64,000 bases of DNA from Agrypnia vestita. Lineage: Eukaryota; Arthropoda; Insecta; Trichoptera; Phryganeidae. The notes under the pieces were generated by a model that saw nothing but the letters and a program-made list of their open reading frames with translations, ran no database searches and was not told where the DNA came from. The position numbers were made by a program, and so were the translations under genes. The stretch lies in assembly GCA_016648135.1 (NCBI GenBank), contig JADDOH010024908.1, positions 62,001-126,000 of the forward strand. The letters are read 5' to 3'. Positions 1-11,548 of the stretch are shown here, in pieces; position 1 is the stretch's first letter, and the number at the start of each line of letters is the position of its first letter.

Positions 1-430
1 AGCGCTATTTTAATGATATTCTCTTTGAGGTTTTGTTTAGCGGACCGTCCCAGTTTCTTTCCATTACGATTCGTATTTTAATCTCGTATCGCGGTATATC
101 TTTCCTCTTTTACTTTACAACGGAGAACCGAGCAGCGATGTTGACCTCTTGTAACTGTAGTCTGTTCTCTCGCCACTTTGTGCGTCATAATTTCTAGTCT
201 CGAGTTTTCTTTAACCGCAAAAGATGCAGCTGTTCGACGGCGCCAGTTTCCTATAATGCTTTTTCGTGTTGGTATAATTATGTTTTTGTACGCCGATTTG
301 GAAAACGTAATTGCTTTTTTTACGAGTTCAGTGCGACCGTGAAGAATTGCGTTAAAATCACCATGTTGGAATTGTAACGAGTGCAAGTGTCGACTTTTAT
401 TTCAGAGTGAATATTATATTATTACTTACT
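1..430. other. No gene recognised; one unsupported minus-strand frame
   Basis: The only notable content is an open minus-strand frame of about 102 codons (78-386). It has no family signature, no splice-site support and a basic, low-information composition. I treat it as chance. Confidence 0.4.
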
Positions 431-437
431 TGCCATC

Positions 438-470
438 ACGCCGTTTTTTCCGCGGGGGTAGGCAGAGAGA
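438..470 (+). repeat. Short dispersed repeat, GCCGTTTT...GGGGTAGGCAGAGAG type
   Basis: A 33-base stretch containing GCCGTTTTTTCC and then GGGGGTAGGCAGAGAG. Close relatives lie at 825-868 on the same strand and 18861-18905 on the opposite strand. I recall similar motifs being common in moth and butterfly genomic repeats, which is a weak clue to the organism. It is followed by three CCTAA units (494-508), the insect telomere-type pentamer, too few to mean a telomere. Confidence 0.6.
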
Positions 471-824
471 ACGCGCAGGGCACCACACTCTGTCCTAACC
501 TAACCTAACAGGACCATCTTCCGGTATCTGGTGACCCTGGTCGTCCTCTCTTTCTGGTGTTATATTATTATGAATTTCATTTTATAAGTAAATGGGATAG
601 GACAATCCACATATAAAATGTAATATTGAAATACCAAACTTATAAGAATACCAATTGCGAATTAATATACGCATAGAATATGATCAGTGAAGATTCGGAA
701 TTTATATTATTGTTAAAACGAACGTACTGAAAAAAATGTAACGACTAATATTTTTCCCAAAAATACAATGCTACCGGCACTTGAATCAGATATCTTTATA
801 TTTCAATGTTACCAAACTAAGTAA

Positions 825-868
825 CCTTCCCGCCGTTTTCCAGAGGGGTAAGCAGAGAGGATAGATAT
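825..868 (+). repeat. Short dispersed repeat, second copy
   Basis: Same motif as at 438-470: CGCCGTTTTCCAGAGGGG followed by TAAGCAGAGAGGATAGA. Shared downstream bases (GGATAGA) also occur, reverse-complemented, in the 18.86-kb copy, so these are copies of one family and not chance matches. Confidence 0.6.
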
Positions 869-922
869 TATTACATAGCTACTGTTACCAACCTTAGATA
901 CTTTTCAACACTTAGATACTTT

Positions 923-976
923 TGACCCTGATAGATGGTCTTAGATTTACATTAGAGTACAAAGTATGAATATTTT
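923..976 (+). repeat. Dispersed repeat shared with 8925-8978
   Basis: GACCCTGATAGATGGTC, then ACATTAGAGTACAAAGTA a few bases on, recurs at 8925-8978 with a handful of changes. Both copies are on the plus strand, 8 kb apart. No coding content or termini could be defined. Confidence 0.6.
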
Positions 977-1189
977 TTGATTATATTGAAGATGACACGC
1001 TTAATCAATACCTACACTTTTTATAATAAAGAAACTAAGATTTGTTCTATTCCCTGTTCACCGGTGTCACATCCAAGTTAAAGTGTTCGACATTAATCAA
1101 ATTCTTGATCATTATGCCATTAATAACTAACTAATAATACACTCAAGGAACAAATAGAAAGACTTATTATATTTTATAATTAGGCGTAC

Positions 1190-1240
1190 TCCGGTGGCTT
1201 AGTGGAAGCGCGTGCGCGGTCCAGAAGTGCACGCTGTTAG
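1190..1240 (+). repeat. Possible SINE head (tRNA box A only)
   Basis: TGGCTTAGTGG at 1195-1205 fits the RNA polymerase III box A consensus and the D-arm of a tRNA. I find no box B (GGTTCGANTCC) at the expected distance, so this is at best a truncated or diverged tRNA-derived SINE head. It lies about 240 bases upstream of a foldback MITE. Confidence 0.3.
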
Positions 1241-1445
1241 TGTATATTGTAGAAACGTACTACGCGCATTAGACTCTTCTCATGACCATTTGCGCAACAC
1301 AGCGTTTCGTAAGTTTGCCTACATTTATCTGTCCGAACAAAAGTCTACACTGTCTGTGTGTGTTTGTCTGCGTGAGATAGCCTGCCAGTATGCGCGATAT
1401 CAAAGTGACCATATTTTTCACCGAAGGGTTTTTTTTTGGCGGGCA

Positions 1446-1980
1446 TATACGTGTGTACCAGAGCTAGCAGCAGAAACTTGGCAGGTTGTTCCTGACTATG
1501 TTATGAGTCTAAAATGTTCAAGCAATTATGACCTAATATCAGTAGTTATGGAGATATGCAATATCAAAGCTTGAATTTTTTTCCAATATTTTTGATTTAC
1601 TTTTTGCAAAAAGTTGAACTATCATTACAATAACTTTTATCGATTATGAAAAATTCATTTGCTTTAATACAACTTATATAAAACGATAAAAAAACTTGTA
1701 TAAGATAACTTTTTTCAATTTTCGGAAGGTTTTTTATCATTTTATTCGATTTGTATTGATGCGAATGAATTTTTCGCAATCGACATAAGTTACTGTAATG
1801 ATAGTTCAACTTTTTGCAAAAAACAAGTCAGAAATATTGAAAAAAAATGCAAACTTTGATATTGCATATCTCCATAACTATTGATATTAGGCCATGGTTT
1901 CTTGAACATTTTAGACTCATAAAATAGTCAGGAATCTGCCTGCCAAGTTTCTGCTGCTAGCTCTAGTACACCCTGTATGT
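1446..1980. mobile_element. Foldback MITE, family 1, end type A (full copy)
   Basis: A near-perfect palindrome of about 535 bp. The left end reads GTGTACCAGAGCTAGCAGCA and the right end is its complement, closing with CACCCTGTA. The arms share the core ATGACCTAATATCA and ATAGTTATGGAGATATGC with the copies at 27.2, 29.0, 33.0, 35.6, 47.4 and 50.4 kb. It has no coding capacity; short open frames inside it are palindrome artefacts. TA at the outer edge suggests a TA target. The transposase source is unknown. Confidence 0.85.
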
Positions 1981-2264
1981 AACTCGCTATTATTATAATG
2001 TGCGTAGAAATAGGAATATTTCGCAAAAAAATGTGATCAATATCTATAAAAAAAAATTATCTAAGAAAAAATTATTTATACAATGTCTTAAATAATATTC
2101 TTTATATACCAAGCGTGATTCTCAGTCTCATGTCTCGAGATCTCGTGCGTTTTCTTTCTGGAATTCGCGCCGAATTACATTTTCACAAACGGTGTAAGAT
2201 ACGTGACATTGCGTGCTGCGCATTATTGTCGGATAATATTCTTTGTTATATTACATAACACGTA

Positions 2265-2511
2265 GGGTATAAAAGCAAAGGCAAAAATATCAACAAATAA
2301 AATTCAATGCAGTCATCACGGATTATTCATTTAAGATACTGAATTCGAAATTTTATAGGAAATATAGCCTGTAAATTTAAAGGAAACATGATTTTAGAAG
2401 GGATATATACATAAAATCTATACTTCAGTACATTCTAAAATAGTAATCCTCGGTGACTGCATTTAAAAAAAAAAATATTTTTTGGATATTGCTGCCTTTG
2501 CTCTTATACCC
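2265..2511. mobile_element. Palindromic MITE, family 2 (GGGTAT ends)
   Basis: Inverted ends GGGTATAAAAGCAAAGGC at the left and GCCTTTGCTCTTATACCC at the right. The next inner motif, ATGCAGTCATC on the left, is complemented by GGTGACTGCAT on the right. The same ends bound a shorter copy at 11390-11548. Non-coding. Confidence 0.8.
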
Positions 2512-2697
2512 CACATTTGTAGCCTTGAGATACACTATTCATATATTATCTATTAGTGATAGATTTCTTCGTGACTCTCGTATTCTAACGCAAATCCTCG
2601 ATTTATGTTTTCACAAATATCTATTTATTAGTGGCATGTATAGGTGGGAGGGTATATTAAAAAGAAAAAGTAACAATAACCAAAAACAAATTTTAAT

Positions 2698-2772
2698 GTT
2701 TGGATGCAGTCGCTGAGAATTATTAATTTCGGATGTACAGAAATCGAGATTTTATAGAAAATATAACTCTTT
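2698..2772. mobile_element. Fragment of palindromic MITE family 2
   Basis: GATGCAGTCGCTGAGAATTA and the following GAGATTTTATAGAAAATATA match the interior of the 2265-2511 element. The outer ends are missing or diverged. It lies 190 bp downstream of the full copy, so it could be a second insertion or a partial duplication. Confidence 0.55.
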
Positions 2773-5188
2773 CAAAGTCATATTTTCAAATCACTATTAA
2801 AAGCAAAGACTGAAATATCAACATCAACCAATGAAACCAACACAACCCCAAGTGTCACGTGACAAAATAGATGCCTCATACTAAAGTGAGAGTTGATGTC
2901 GATTTTAGACCGAAACGTCAGCAAAGAAAGCAATATCCATATTTAATTTAAAATATGTATAAACGTGCATAAAAGGAAAACTGAGGCGGCAATTGTTTTT
3001 AAAAACTTGTCCGGGGCTATAATTTGACATTGCTTGTAATCTTTGCGTATTTATACCCGTTTTAGAGATATCCGTCTCGTCCATTAAAAAAGAGTCGATG
3101 TGGTTACTCTACTTATAGAGTCATCGGCGTTAACAGGTATGACATCATACCGTAGCCGGCGCAACAAATGGCCTTCTGCGGGCCCCGCTCCTATGCGGAG
3201 CGCGGAGTCGCCAGTGCCGCTAGGTGAAAAACATCGCGAGTATCGCCAAGTTCGTGCAAATGCCAGACGCTTTGAACTCTCTCCGTCCGCTGTGCCCGTT
3301 CCGGCAACCTATAACACTTTCACGCGGTCTGCGTGCCATTTAGTTGGCGAGTGCGCGTCTCTGTGTCTGTTTATTCCATTTTTGGTGATGTTCTCGCGTG
3401 CCTGTTGTGCGCGGCAATACGCTCGAACAAGACTTACTGCTGCGACGACTTTTGCTCTCGTTCAGTGTTAATTAGTGCGGGTAAATGTTTTAAAATTTGT
3501 CGCAAGTTTCATTTCGCTCTCTTCAAATCTATACAAATTATAAACAACGAAAACATCCTGATGGCGTCGTGTTTATTTATGTTTCGTGGTCAGTTTAGCA
3601 TTCCGGTTGAACGTACCTCGACTTGTTGCGGCGCTACCTCTTCGCGCTTTTTTGGTTCCTTTATTTTCCATTCAAATATCTGACTACGTAACAAATCGGT
3701 TTATTTGTTTTTGTCAGATAAAATGTTTAAATAAAGTGAACGCAATGTGAACAGATGTTAATTATTTAAACATGTCAAAATAGTGTCTGTTCACACTCTT
3801 TTGACCGTTTTAATAACAGAACGATGACTGCTTTCGATATCGGATCCCAAAATATATATTTTTGATGAATGATCACGATACTCTAGTTTGTCAATAAAGA
3901 TTATGGATTTAATTCCACTAACTGCCGTTAGCAACATATGGTTATTAAGATATACAGCGTGTAACAGAGCTAGTCCGCATTGCAGATAGCGGAATAATTT
4001 ACTTTTTTTTTTCAATATTTCTAACTTGTCTTCTCTGAAACGTTGGACGAACGTGTTTAATCAATCAATTTATTCGCTTTTAACACAAGTGAAAAGAAAA
4101 GATTAAAACCATGTAGACAATTTCCGATTCAAATTTGTGCGAAGGTTCTACCTACTTCATTGGACTTGTAATAAGTGAATGAATTTTTAATATTATGAAG
4201 TATTTTGTTACACTTTATATAAACGTTATTGTTAATAAGTTAGTTAAGAAGAATGATCACATATTTTTTCTTACATATTTATTTGTATCTATGCAAATTT
4301 ATTTGATAAGTGTCTCAGGAATATTGACCCCTTGCCAATTAATGGAAAACACACAACTTTAAGGACAAAATATTGGTTTTGTGATATGATGACACAAAAC
4401 ACAGTTTACGGATTAAATTTTAGACCTGGTACGTTACATCGCTGAGGAATCGATATCCATCGATACATCGTGCATTATTGAATCGATAAATCGTCTACTA
4501 AATATGACAAAGTCGTTTTTTTACATAAATTAAAATTAACTTACTGCTTTCAATTATAAATATTGTTATTAATAAGATAAGTAATTATTTATTTACTACA
4601 GTTAAAATTTAATAAAAACGTATAGTTTTGAATTATTCAATATTTATTATTTAGTAATGAATTATTGATCACTTGAATAACCTCAACATTTTATTCACAT
4701 TTTCACTCAGGAGATGCAAAAATAAAATTAAAACTATTTAAAACATGTTTTAACTACTGCGTATATTAAAAGGCTTGTGCGATGACTAGCCATATTGGAT
4801 TCTCTCGGTCGCCAAGATAACTTGGTTTGTAATACTTCTGCGTGCATCTTCTCAATTTCCATCACACTTGCGTGCTTAGTTTCGTTGAAAAGTTGAAACA
4901 TAAATATTTAAAATGATGAAGCTCCTGGAACGAACGTTCTATTTTGAGAAGTGTTGCATCACCTCGATTATTTTCAAGGCTATACGATGATTTGGGTCGT
5001 TTGTGTAATTTGTTTTATGTGTATGGAGCTACCAGTCGTTGACAACTTTATTTCAATTCTGCAAATCGACATTTGCTTCTGTCTTCTGATGCACAATCAT
5101 ATTTAAGAATTACATGATTTACTTTAAACAATAGAAAACTTTGGTTTTGATCATTAAATTGGGTAAATAACATAAATTATGTTATCTC
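2773..5188. other. Gene-free stretch with one GC-rich patch and a TATCGAT cluster
   Basis: About 3170-3470 is clearly richer in G+C than its surroundings, with two overlapping plus-strand frames of about 120 codons, but no recognisable protein, splice sites or repeat relatives. At 4440-4495 there are several ATCGATA/TATCGAT motifs, reminiscent of the ends of the hAT-type MITE at 17470, possibly a decayed relative. Nothing else was recognised. Confidence 0.4.
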
Positions 5189-5317
5189 CATTTGAGTTTA
5201 ATTATAATTTTATATTTTACTACTCAAATGTATCTCTCATTGACTTCACCTCTCGAGAAATTCTGATATTCTCGAAACTTGAGTAGTTAAATATAAATTT
5301 GTAATTAAACTCATGTA
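5189..5317. repeat. Imperfect palindrome, about 130 bp
   Basis: TTGAGTTTAATTATAATTTT at the left pairs with AAATTTGTAATTAAACTCA at the right, and TACTACTCAA pairs with TTGAGTAGT. The centre contains CTCGAGAAATTCTGATATTC followed by TCGA. No clear target duplication. Probably a small MITE or foldback. Confidence 0.65.
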
Positions 5318-5534
5318 AAGGAGAGGTGAAATAGTTTATGTTTTTCAATCAATTTAATAATCATTATGAATAATCTGTATAATTTTGAAGCCAAATCCAT
5401 CAATAAATATTAAATACTGAACAAGGTTTTGATATCACTGTGTACGTACACTAACTAATGCGTAAAACAATAATTAAGTTGTAGAAGATTTTTTTATATA
5501 AAGGCTTATTGCTTAATTAGTATTTTTCCCCAGT

Positions 5535-5845
5535 TCGAACGTCTAAGCCACACATAAGTGATCTCCTCTCCACTGCGTTCAGTCTACATTCGTCCCATTT
5601 CTGCTAGCTCCAGGCTTCACTTCCGTGCATCAGTGTTGGTACCAGAATTCCATAGTATACCGCTAGTCTTGTCTCGGTAATATTTATATTAGAAATTAAT
5701 GCATTCAAAGCACCGTTCATTTTATTCTCTGCAGTTACCCTCTCGATATCTTCCTTAGCCTTTACTCTTCTATCGAACATAGGTACTTCCCAAATACTCA
5801 AACTCATCTACTTGTTCTAAACATTCATTGTCTACTACTATTTAA
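5535..5845 (-). pseudogene. LINE reverse-transcriptase fragment (C-terminal part of RT)
   Basis: Read on the minus strand, the DNA encodes in order a DNECLEQVDEFEYLGS block, an ERVTAENKMNGAL block, RLAVYYGILVPTLMHGSEAW, and after a stop ECRLNAVERRS. This order is the familiar region after the catalytic palm of non-LTR reverse transcriptases, where consensus copies read YLGS, VNGAL, RLAV.NGVLVPTL.YGSE.W and RINAVEMR. There are frame changes between blocks and a stop right after EAWS, and the catalytic YADD region is absent. It is a dead 5'- and 3'-truncated copy, not a gene. The clade was not determined. Confidence 0.85.
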
Positions 5846-5982
5846 CACGTTGTCTTATTTTCTTCCTTCTCGAATTCACTAAGTGTTAATTAATTCACAA
5901 AGTTTACACTGTTAAACATAAAAAATAAGTACATGGTTTAACAAAAACCTAATAATATTTTTAAAAATAAAGCATTTGACAC

Positions 5983-6236
5983 CCGCCTCGCATAAGGGCG
6001 GGCCCATGACGCCCGTGAAACGGGTGGCGCGTGGGAGGAGAAAGGGGGTTGCGTTTTTTAGCAAAATTCTGGACAAGTTTCTGTCCCCAGGCCCGCCTTA
6101 AGGGATGGGCTAGCGTAAAAACTAGTCAGGAACCTTTTCATGTGCCTCGCACAGCCAGACAATCGATGCGGTAGTACCTTTCTCGAGCACCCTTAAAATA
6201 TCTGTATATTACCCCGGGACGGCCGAAATTGTTAAG
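5983..6236. other. GC-rich insert of unknown origin
   Basis: A 250-bp block of far higher G+C than its flanks, beginning CCCGCCTCGCATAAGGGCGG and holding several short internal inverted motifs (GCCCGCC/GGCGGGC, CCCGTGAAACGGG). No long frame or recognised family. It might be a transposon end or a structured non-coding RNA. Confidence 0.4.
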
Positions 6237-7250
6237 CATGCCGGCTAATAACAAATGAATAAATTTATACAAGATATATATTATGAAACTACGTACGTGA
6301 CAAAAGGCCGACATCGCTGGAAGTATCGTCTAATGATATCATGTTTTGACTAATTAAAGACACGCCTGAGTTTCAATTTCAATTATTTTCTTGTTCTTAT
6401 TTGGTCGTGATGAAACGTTAATTAATTGAACGTAATGGATGGATATGCTCGTCGCGGTTCTCAATTACTTCAAAACTATTTTGCACTGAAATCACAACTT
6501 CGAAAACACGAGTACCTACATACTGTAATTCAGCAGGACGGACGCACACTAACTGACCACGGTGAGATTACAGAGAAGGGATATGGAAATGAGGAATTCT
6601 TGTAAATAAAACGCTAATGTCTTTGCGCTCGTCACAATTGAAATTTGAATGGGAAATTCATACCTTACATTGCAGAGAAGTGCTAAAATCTTTGTATTTC
6701 ATACATATTACAAATGATTTTAACACTCTTTTTTCCTCTTTGTTTTGAAGGTGCATTTTTTCAAAGTAGTAAACAAACAATACTGTCATAAATATGTAAT
6801 TTGAAAGCTGCTATACTGTGCTGGGATGATTTAAATTAATAGTAATATTTCTGTACTCGGAATGTAGTCAATATTTAGTGTAAAACTTTCATAATTGTGA
6901 CAATATCTCTGATTGCAAATTGATATTCGATACGAAGAATTTGCATCATACACGGATGGCGGTTGGTGAAAAAAACAGTTAATTTGTAAAATTTCTGCTG
7001 TATTGACTGAAGTTGGAACAAAAAAAATGCTGCTCAAACACGGTGCTCGCAATTACGACAATTTCTGTCGCTGGAAACATTTTTAAATTATATCTAACAA
7101 TTTTTAACAATAAAAAATCGTTAACTATGCTGCATTTTTTACATTACGAAACTGTCCTATGTAAGTATTTGGCGCCCCCTTAGGGCGGTATTTAAGCAAT
7201 ACTATATTAATTAACGTTAAATTTATATTATTCATTTTTAACGCTACAAC

Positions 7251-7408
7251 AGGGCGTGAGGCCCAATTATAACGTGGCGAAATACTTCACGAAAACACTC
7301 AGGCTTGAGAAAATCACCCAGATGTAATGTGACCTCACCAGGAAGCGAACCTGGAACTTCCGGTGTGAGAAGCCAGTGTCATGCCTACTACTGCTACCAC
7401 GGGGGGCG
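7251..7408 (-). mobile_element. tRNA-derived SINE, family B
   Basis: On the minus strand the head reads GTGGTAGCAGTAGTAGGCAT, then GGCTTCTCACACCGGAAG and CAGGTTCGCTTCCTGG, a tRNA-like box B. The tail that follows (TTTTCGTGAAGTATTTCGCC and on to GGGCCTCACGCCC) recurs, diverged, at 34803-34872. The head-plus-tail structure is what defines a SINE. The anticodon arm is too damaged for this to be a tRNA gene. Confidence 0.65.
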
Positions 7409-7559
7409 TCTAATTTGCTATTAATTATATTTGCTACTTCTAAATTATGTAACGTGAAGCCTCTTTTATTTGTACTTTTTGTAAAATTTCAATGGCAATT
7501 TAAACGTGTGGCCTGTCCCTAAAACATGATTAGCAAATGGTTTTCTATTAACGTCGTGT

Positions 7560-7750
7560 ATTTCCGCCTCCTCCTAACATCGCACACCGTTTGTTTCTAC
7601 CCCGCGTGATTACTTCACGGTAATCACCCGGCGGTCGGCCGGTAATTGATTGGAACTCGTCAATTACGGCTCGAATTACGCGCAGTATCGGCAGTCGGTA
7701 CCCGTTAGTTGACTTATCGGGTGACGCACTAAGCGCTATCTGTAACTAAG
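7560..7750. promoter_or_regulatory. Candidate conserved non-coding element
   Basis: A repeat-free block with balanced composition and several homeodomain-type cores close together (TAATCACC, GGTAATTGATTGG, CAATTACGG, GAATTACGCG). GTGATTACTTCACGGTAATCAC forms a dyad. There is no open frame. This is a guess at an enhancer from composition and motif density; no conservation data are available. Confidence 0.3.
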
Positions 7751-8104
7751 TAGTGCATTATGATGAGAATGCACAGGGTGCGTGCTAATCGTTCATTCCC
7801 TGGATACCATTAATATACATCGATTGCAAATGTTGACGTCGTGTGATAGTATGTAAATAAATCTTGTTTGCTACCTTTTAACATCAAACTATGTTAAATA
7901 ATCAATTAATGTCAGCGAGCACACGCATCCATGAGAAAGTCAATAACCAATCAATTCATATTGCATTGCGATATTTTGCAATAAAATATATTAACCATGA
8001 GCGCAGTAATCGGCGTATACACAGCGACCGGTAAAATTGGGAGTTTTTATGAAGTACCTACTATTCGTTAGACCAAGGAATATTTTAAATACAAAAATTA
8101 TTAA

Positions 8105-8808
8105 AAACTTGTATACGCCATTGTTCACTCTCTGCTCATATTTGGCGTTATCGGATGGGGAGGTTATTAAAAAAATCTATACTCAGTAAAAATACCCCAA
8201 AGGGATCATCATAATTAAAGTAATACTGAAAAAAAAATCCACTTTTTCAACAAAAGATTTTTTTAAATTGTTTCCACTACCAAATGTAGATGATATTTTC
8301 AAGCAAGTTTCCACATTGAAAATATGCAAAGAAAAAAACCTTATGTAAAACCATTGAATACTTCAAACTTATGAGAAATGGAAACCAATTTATAATGCCT
8401 AAATTTAAAACAACCCATATGCAGAACGAGTATATTCATAAAGCCATTAACTACTACAATAATTTACCTATCGAGATACGCTGCATCAGTAACCTCTCAG
8501 AGCAAATCAAAAAAATTAAAATCTTCCTAAAATCAAACTTAAATTTATAAATCATTTAAACCTACAGCTTTTTTCTAAATAATTCAATATGTACTTCATT
8601 ATCAAAATACCTTTTACTGTATTATTAAATAACTCGCATATGTACCTATACATAAAATAAGAACTGATGTTCCCTCATCAGACTCAAGAGCTTCTCTTCA
8701 CTGAAGATGTCTACATGACTACAAAGTATAAAAAAAATGTAAATTGGATAGTAAATATATAAGAATTGTATTTGTACCATATATTAAACAAAATAAAATA
8801 AAATAAAT
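8105..8808 (+). pseudogene. LINE relic: RT C-terminus and 3' UTR
   Basis: Plus-strand reading starts with YAIVHSLLIFGVIGWGG (about 8117-8168), the conserved block after the RT palm in CR1/Jockey-type LINEs. It continues through frameshifts to FKLMRNGNQFIMPKFKTTH and INYYNNLPIEIRCISNL, which is the usual C-terminus (a small domain ending ...YN.LP.EI...), with a stop at about 8548. A 260-bp non-coding tail ends in AAATAAAATAAAATAAAT, typical of a LINE 3' end. Several stops and frameshifts. The 5' part, including the catalytic residues, is missing. Confidence 0.8.
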
Positions 8809-8924
8809 ATCTGAACCCAGCTGGTAACCTAACCACATAATAAATACCGTTATACAATAAATACTGGCTTTATATAAAATGATTTTTTTCATTATTTTTT
8901 TTAATTTTTTAACAAACAATTTAT

Positions 8925-8978
8925 GACCCTAATAGATGGTCCTAAAGTGACATTAGAGTACAAAGTAAGAAAATTTTG
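8925..8978 (+). repeat. Dispersed repeat shared with 923-976
   Basis: GACCCTAATAGATGGTCCTA followed by ACATTAGAGTACAAAGTA; same order and orientation as the 923-976 copy. It starts about 115 bp after the end of the LINE relic. Confidence 0.6.
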
Positions 8979-10840
8979 TGAATTTTTTGAAAATTACATA
9001 ACTACTGTGAACATTTATAATATGACATAATTACACGATACACTTTTACCACTAAGTTATTTTTCAGTTTTTCTATTTATTATTTATTGTTTTTCTATCT
9101 ATATAATTTCTATTATTTCTTCTTAGGTATCGCACGTACATTTAACGTTAAAACCTAGATCATTTGAGAAACAATATCTATTTCATTCGACGGATGTGGG
9201 TCATTACGGATACACCATCGGATACGGATCTGAGCTCAGCTGGTAACAAAACCATACGATGAAAAAATATGTCTAGACTCGTGTTATTTATAGACCATAA
9301 GATAAGGAATCTTACTAACCTAACTGCGGTGTAAGATTAATTGCCAAATTAAAAATTAATTGTTAATAAACAAGTTTAAAATTCTAATATCTGTGTGGTT
9401 ATAGCCGTTAATAAAAATGTTGAGAACCGTAACAGACCTCAAGTGACATCTTTGTATATCATTGAAAAAATTTCGGTTTACATCAACCTTATACTCTTGA
9501 ACGAATCAATAAAGTTTTAAATAATAAAACTTATTTAAAATAAAATGTTACGGAGCGAAAAAGTTTTTATTTTTCAAGAATATTTTGTTATAATTTCACC
9601 TCATATTAAATGTCTACCAAAATCCCTTTGAAACAAATAAATATCGAAGTTTGAAATAAATTATATTACGAGTGTAAATCCTGTTTTTATACAGTACGAG
9701 AGATAGCTTTTCTAAAGCAAGCAATTTTCAAACGCAATCGTTCCAACAATACAATCATAGAGAATATTTTCGTATGAATGCGATGCTGGACTAAAAGGTT
9801 ATTTTTATTTGAAGTACGATACGGTATACTTAACATGCCTTTTCAATTATTTTGTTAAGTATTTGGCTTCGAACAAAACGTAGCAAAAGTTTTTCTTGAA
9901 TTGTTGTACAATATTGAATTTCGTTTGTCTTTCGAATTTAAATAGTTATTTTAATTTCAGTTTTATGTGTATTTTTTTGTTTTTCATTATTTTTATTTGA
10001 TTTACTAGCCTTCAGTTGATATTTCGCATGAAACACGTGAAGAGTTCTTGAAGTTATGATTTTAATTGATTAGTAACTTTTCTAGTATTTCTATGGATGT
10101 GAGTCATTGTCTATTGACGATTAGTTCAAAAATTCACAATAAATATACATACGTTATGAAATAATTGGCAATATAAGTTTATTTCATATATATTTTAATA
10201 GCGGACGATGTGTTTTCGCATCCTTATATTTTAATAAACGAAGCGTATACCTGAGCTATCCCGCTAGCTGAGCATGTCCCCGTTTTCTGGCTCAAGGGTC
10301 ACGAATACATTTGACCTCAGCATCCCACCATTTTTACATTAATTGAGTAATTGAGTGCGTAGTATATTCCTAATATGTTTATTTGTACCAATCAACGTTC
10401 GATCTGCCTGATTTCGGTTCAAGGAATTAAATTATGTTCATTTGCATATCTCTTTTAGCTCTCATACGGTACTGGTTAAAAAATATCTTAAATTACTTAT
10501 TGCTCGCGTGATTTTCGACCTAACGTGATTAGTGAGTAGGACTAAAGTGCACCAAGTCGTGTGAAATCTCAGTAGAATTTAGTCCGAAATCTCCGTGCGC
10601 TGCGCCGTGAGAAGTCATTATGATGAGGAAATCACTTATTATTTTACGGGTTCCGACGCGCGATTCAATGCAATTTTGCTTCCATTCTCGCGTTATCCTA
10701 CTTAAATAATGAAGCAATAAACCCATCGTTTCCATTTTAAGTTATAAATTATTTTGTCAGTGTGATTAAATTGAAAAAAAATCAGATAAATCACTAAACA
10801 AGTTATACAGAAAAAAAATCGATTTATCAAAAAATACAGT
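8979..10840. other. Gene-free AT-rich stretch
   Basis: No protein, RNA gene or repeat family was recognised. A less AT-rich block at about 10530-10735 has a 68-codon minus frame with no family signature; composition alone would make it a candidate regulatory block. Confidence 0.4.
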
Positions 10841-10844
10841 CATT

Positions 10845-10935
10845 ACCGAGATTCGAACCCCGAACTTTCTGCCGGTATACATTTTTAGCGATTAAGTTTT
10901 AGCGATTAGAAGCGCCCAAATTTGTGTCATTTACT
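10845..10935 (-). repeat. Decayed tRNA-like SINE head
   Basis: On the minus strand GGGGTTCGAATCTCGG is a very good box B / T-arm. Upstream sequence (GGGCGCTTCTAATCGCTAAA) resembles a tRNA anticodon region with a small internal duplication of ATCGCTAAAA. No acceptor stem pairing was seen, so I do not call a tRNA gene. Confidence 0.5.
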
Positions 10936-11389
10936 TTTTCCTGTTGGAATCGTCTACCTGCATTTTTTCGATTGATAGATTTGTTGATTTTATTTTGTAT
11001 GTGAAAGAGATTTATCTATTTTTTTAACTATCACGGAACTAGGTATGTTCTGAAAAAATGTGAAATTTGTCAAATAAAATTAATTTTAAATGTTATACTC
11101 TTCCCATATCTACAAAAACGTTTGATAATATAGTATTATCAATCTTAATAAAAATGATTCAAGTGTACTTATTATACTTATCGAGACCCCAGGTTGAAAA
11201 GTGACAAGATTATTTAACTTCCGAATATCGAACCCTCCATCTCGGAAAATTCCCAAGTCTCAATCTAGCTCGAATATGGAAATCACAATTTAGTAATCTC
11301 AATTTCGGAAGCTTCCCAGGTCTCCGGCTTTTGAATATCAAAATTTGACTGCATCAATTCAATTTTATTTTAGGACAATCGTGAGTCAT

Positions 11390-11548
11390 AAAAATAAGAG
11401 CAAAGGCAGCAATATCCGAAAAAAAATTAATGCAGTCATCGAAGATTACTAATTTATAATTTAAGATTTCGAGACTTGTATTAGTTATCTTCGGGGACTG
11501 CATAAGAACTGCTTTTTTTGTATATTGCTGCCTTTGTTCTCATACCCA
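11390..11548. mobile_element. Palindromic MITE, family 2, second copy
   Basis: Left arm GAGCAAAGGCAGCAATATCC pairs with right arm ATATTGCTGCCTTTGTTCTC. Inner ATGCAGTCATCGAAGATTAC pairs with TATCTTCGGGGACTGCAT. About 160 bp, shorter than the 2265-2511 copy by loss of the centre. Ends with ATACCC as that copy does. Confidence 0.8.

Noticed and set aside
494..508. Telomeric CCTAA repeat
   Set aside because: Only three units; interstitial and too short to mean a telomere or fusion point.
3100..3683. Overlapping 116-123 codon plus frames
   Set aside because: No domain, no splice context, cysteine/serine/arginine-biased; not supported.
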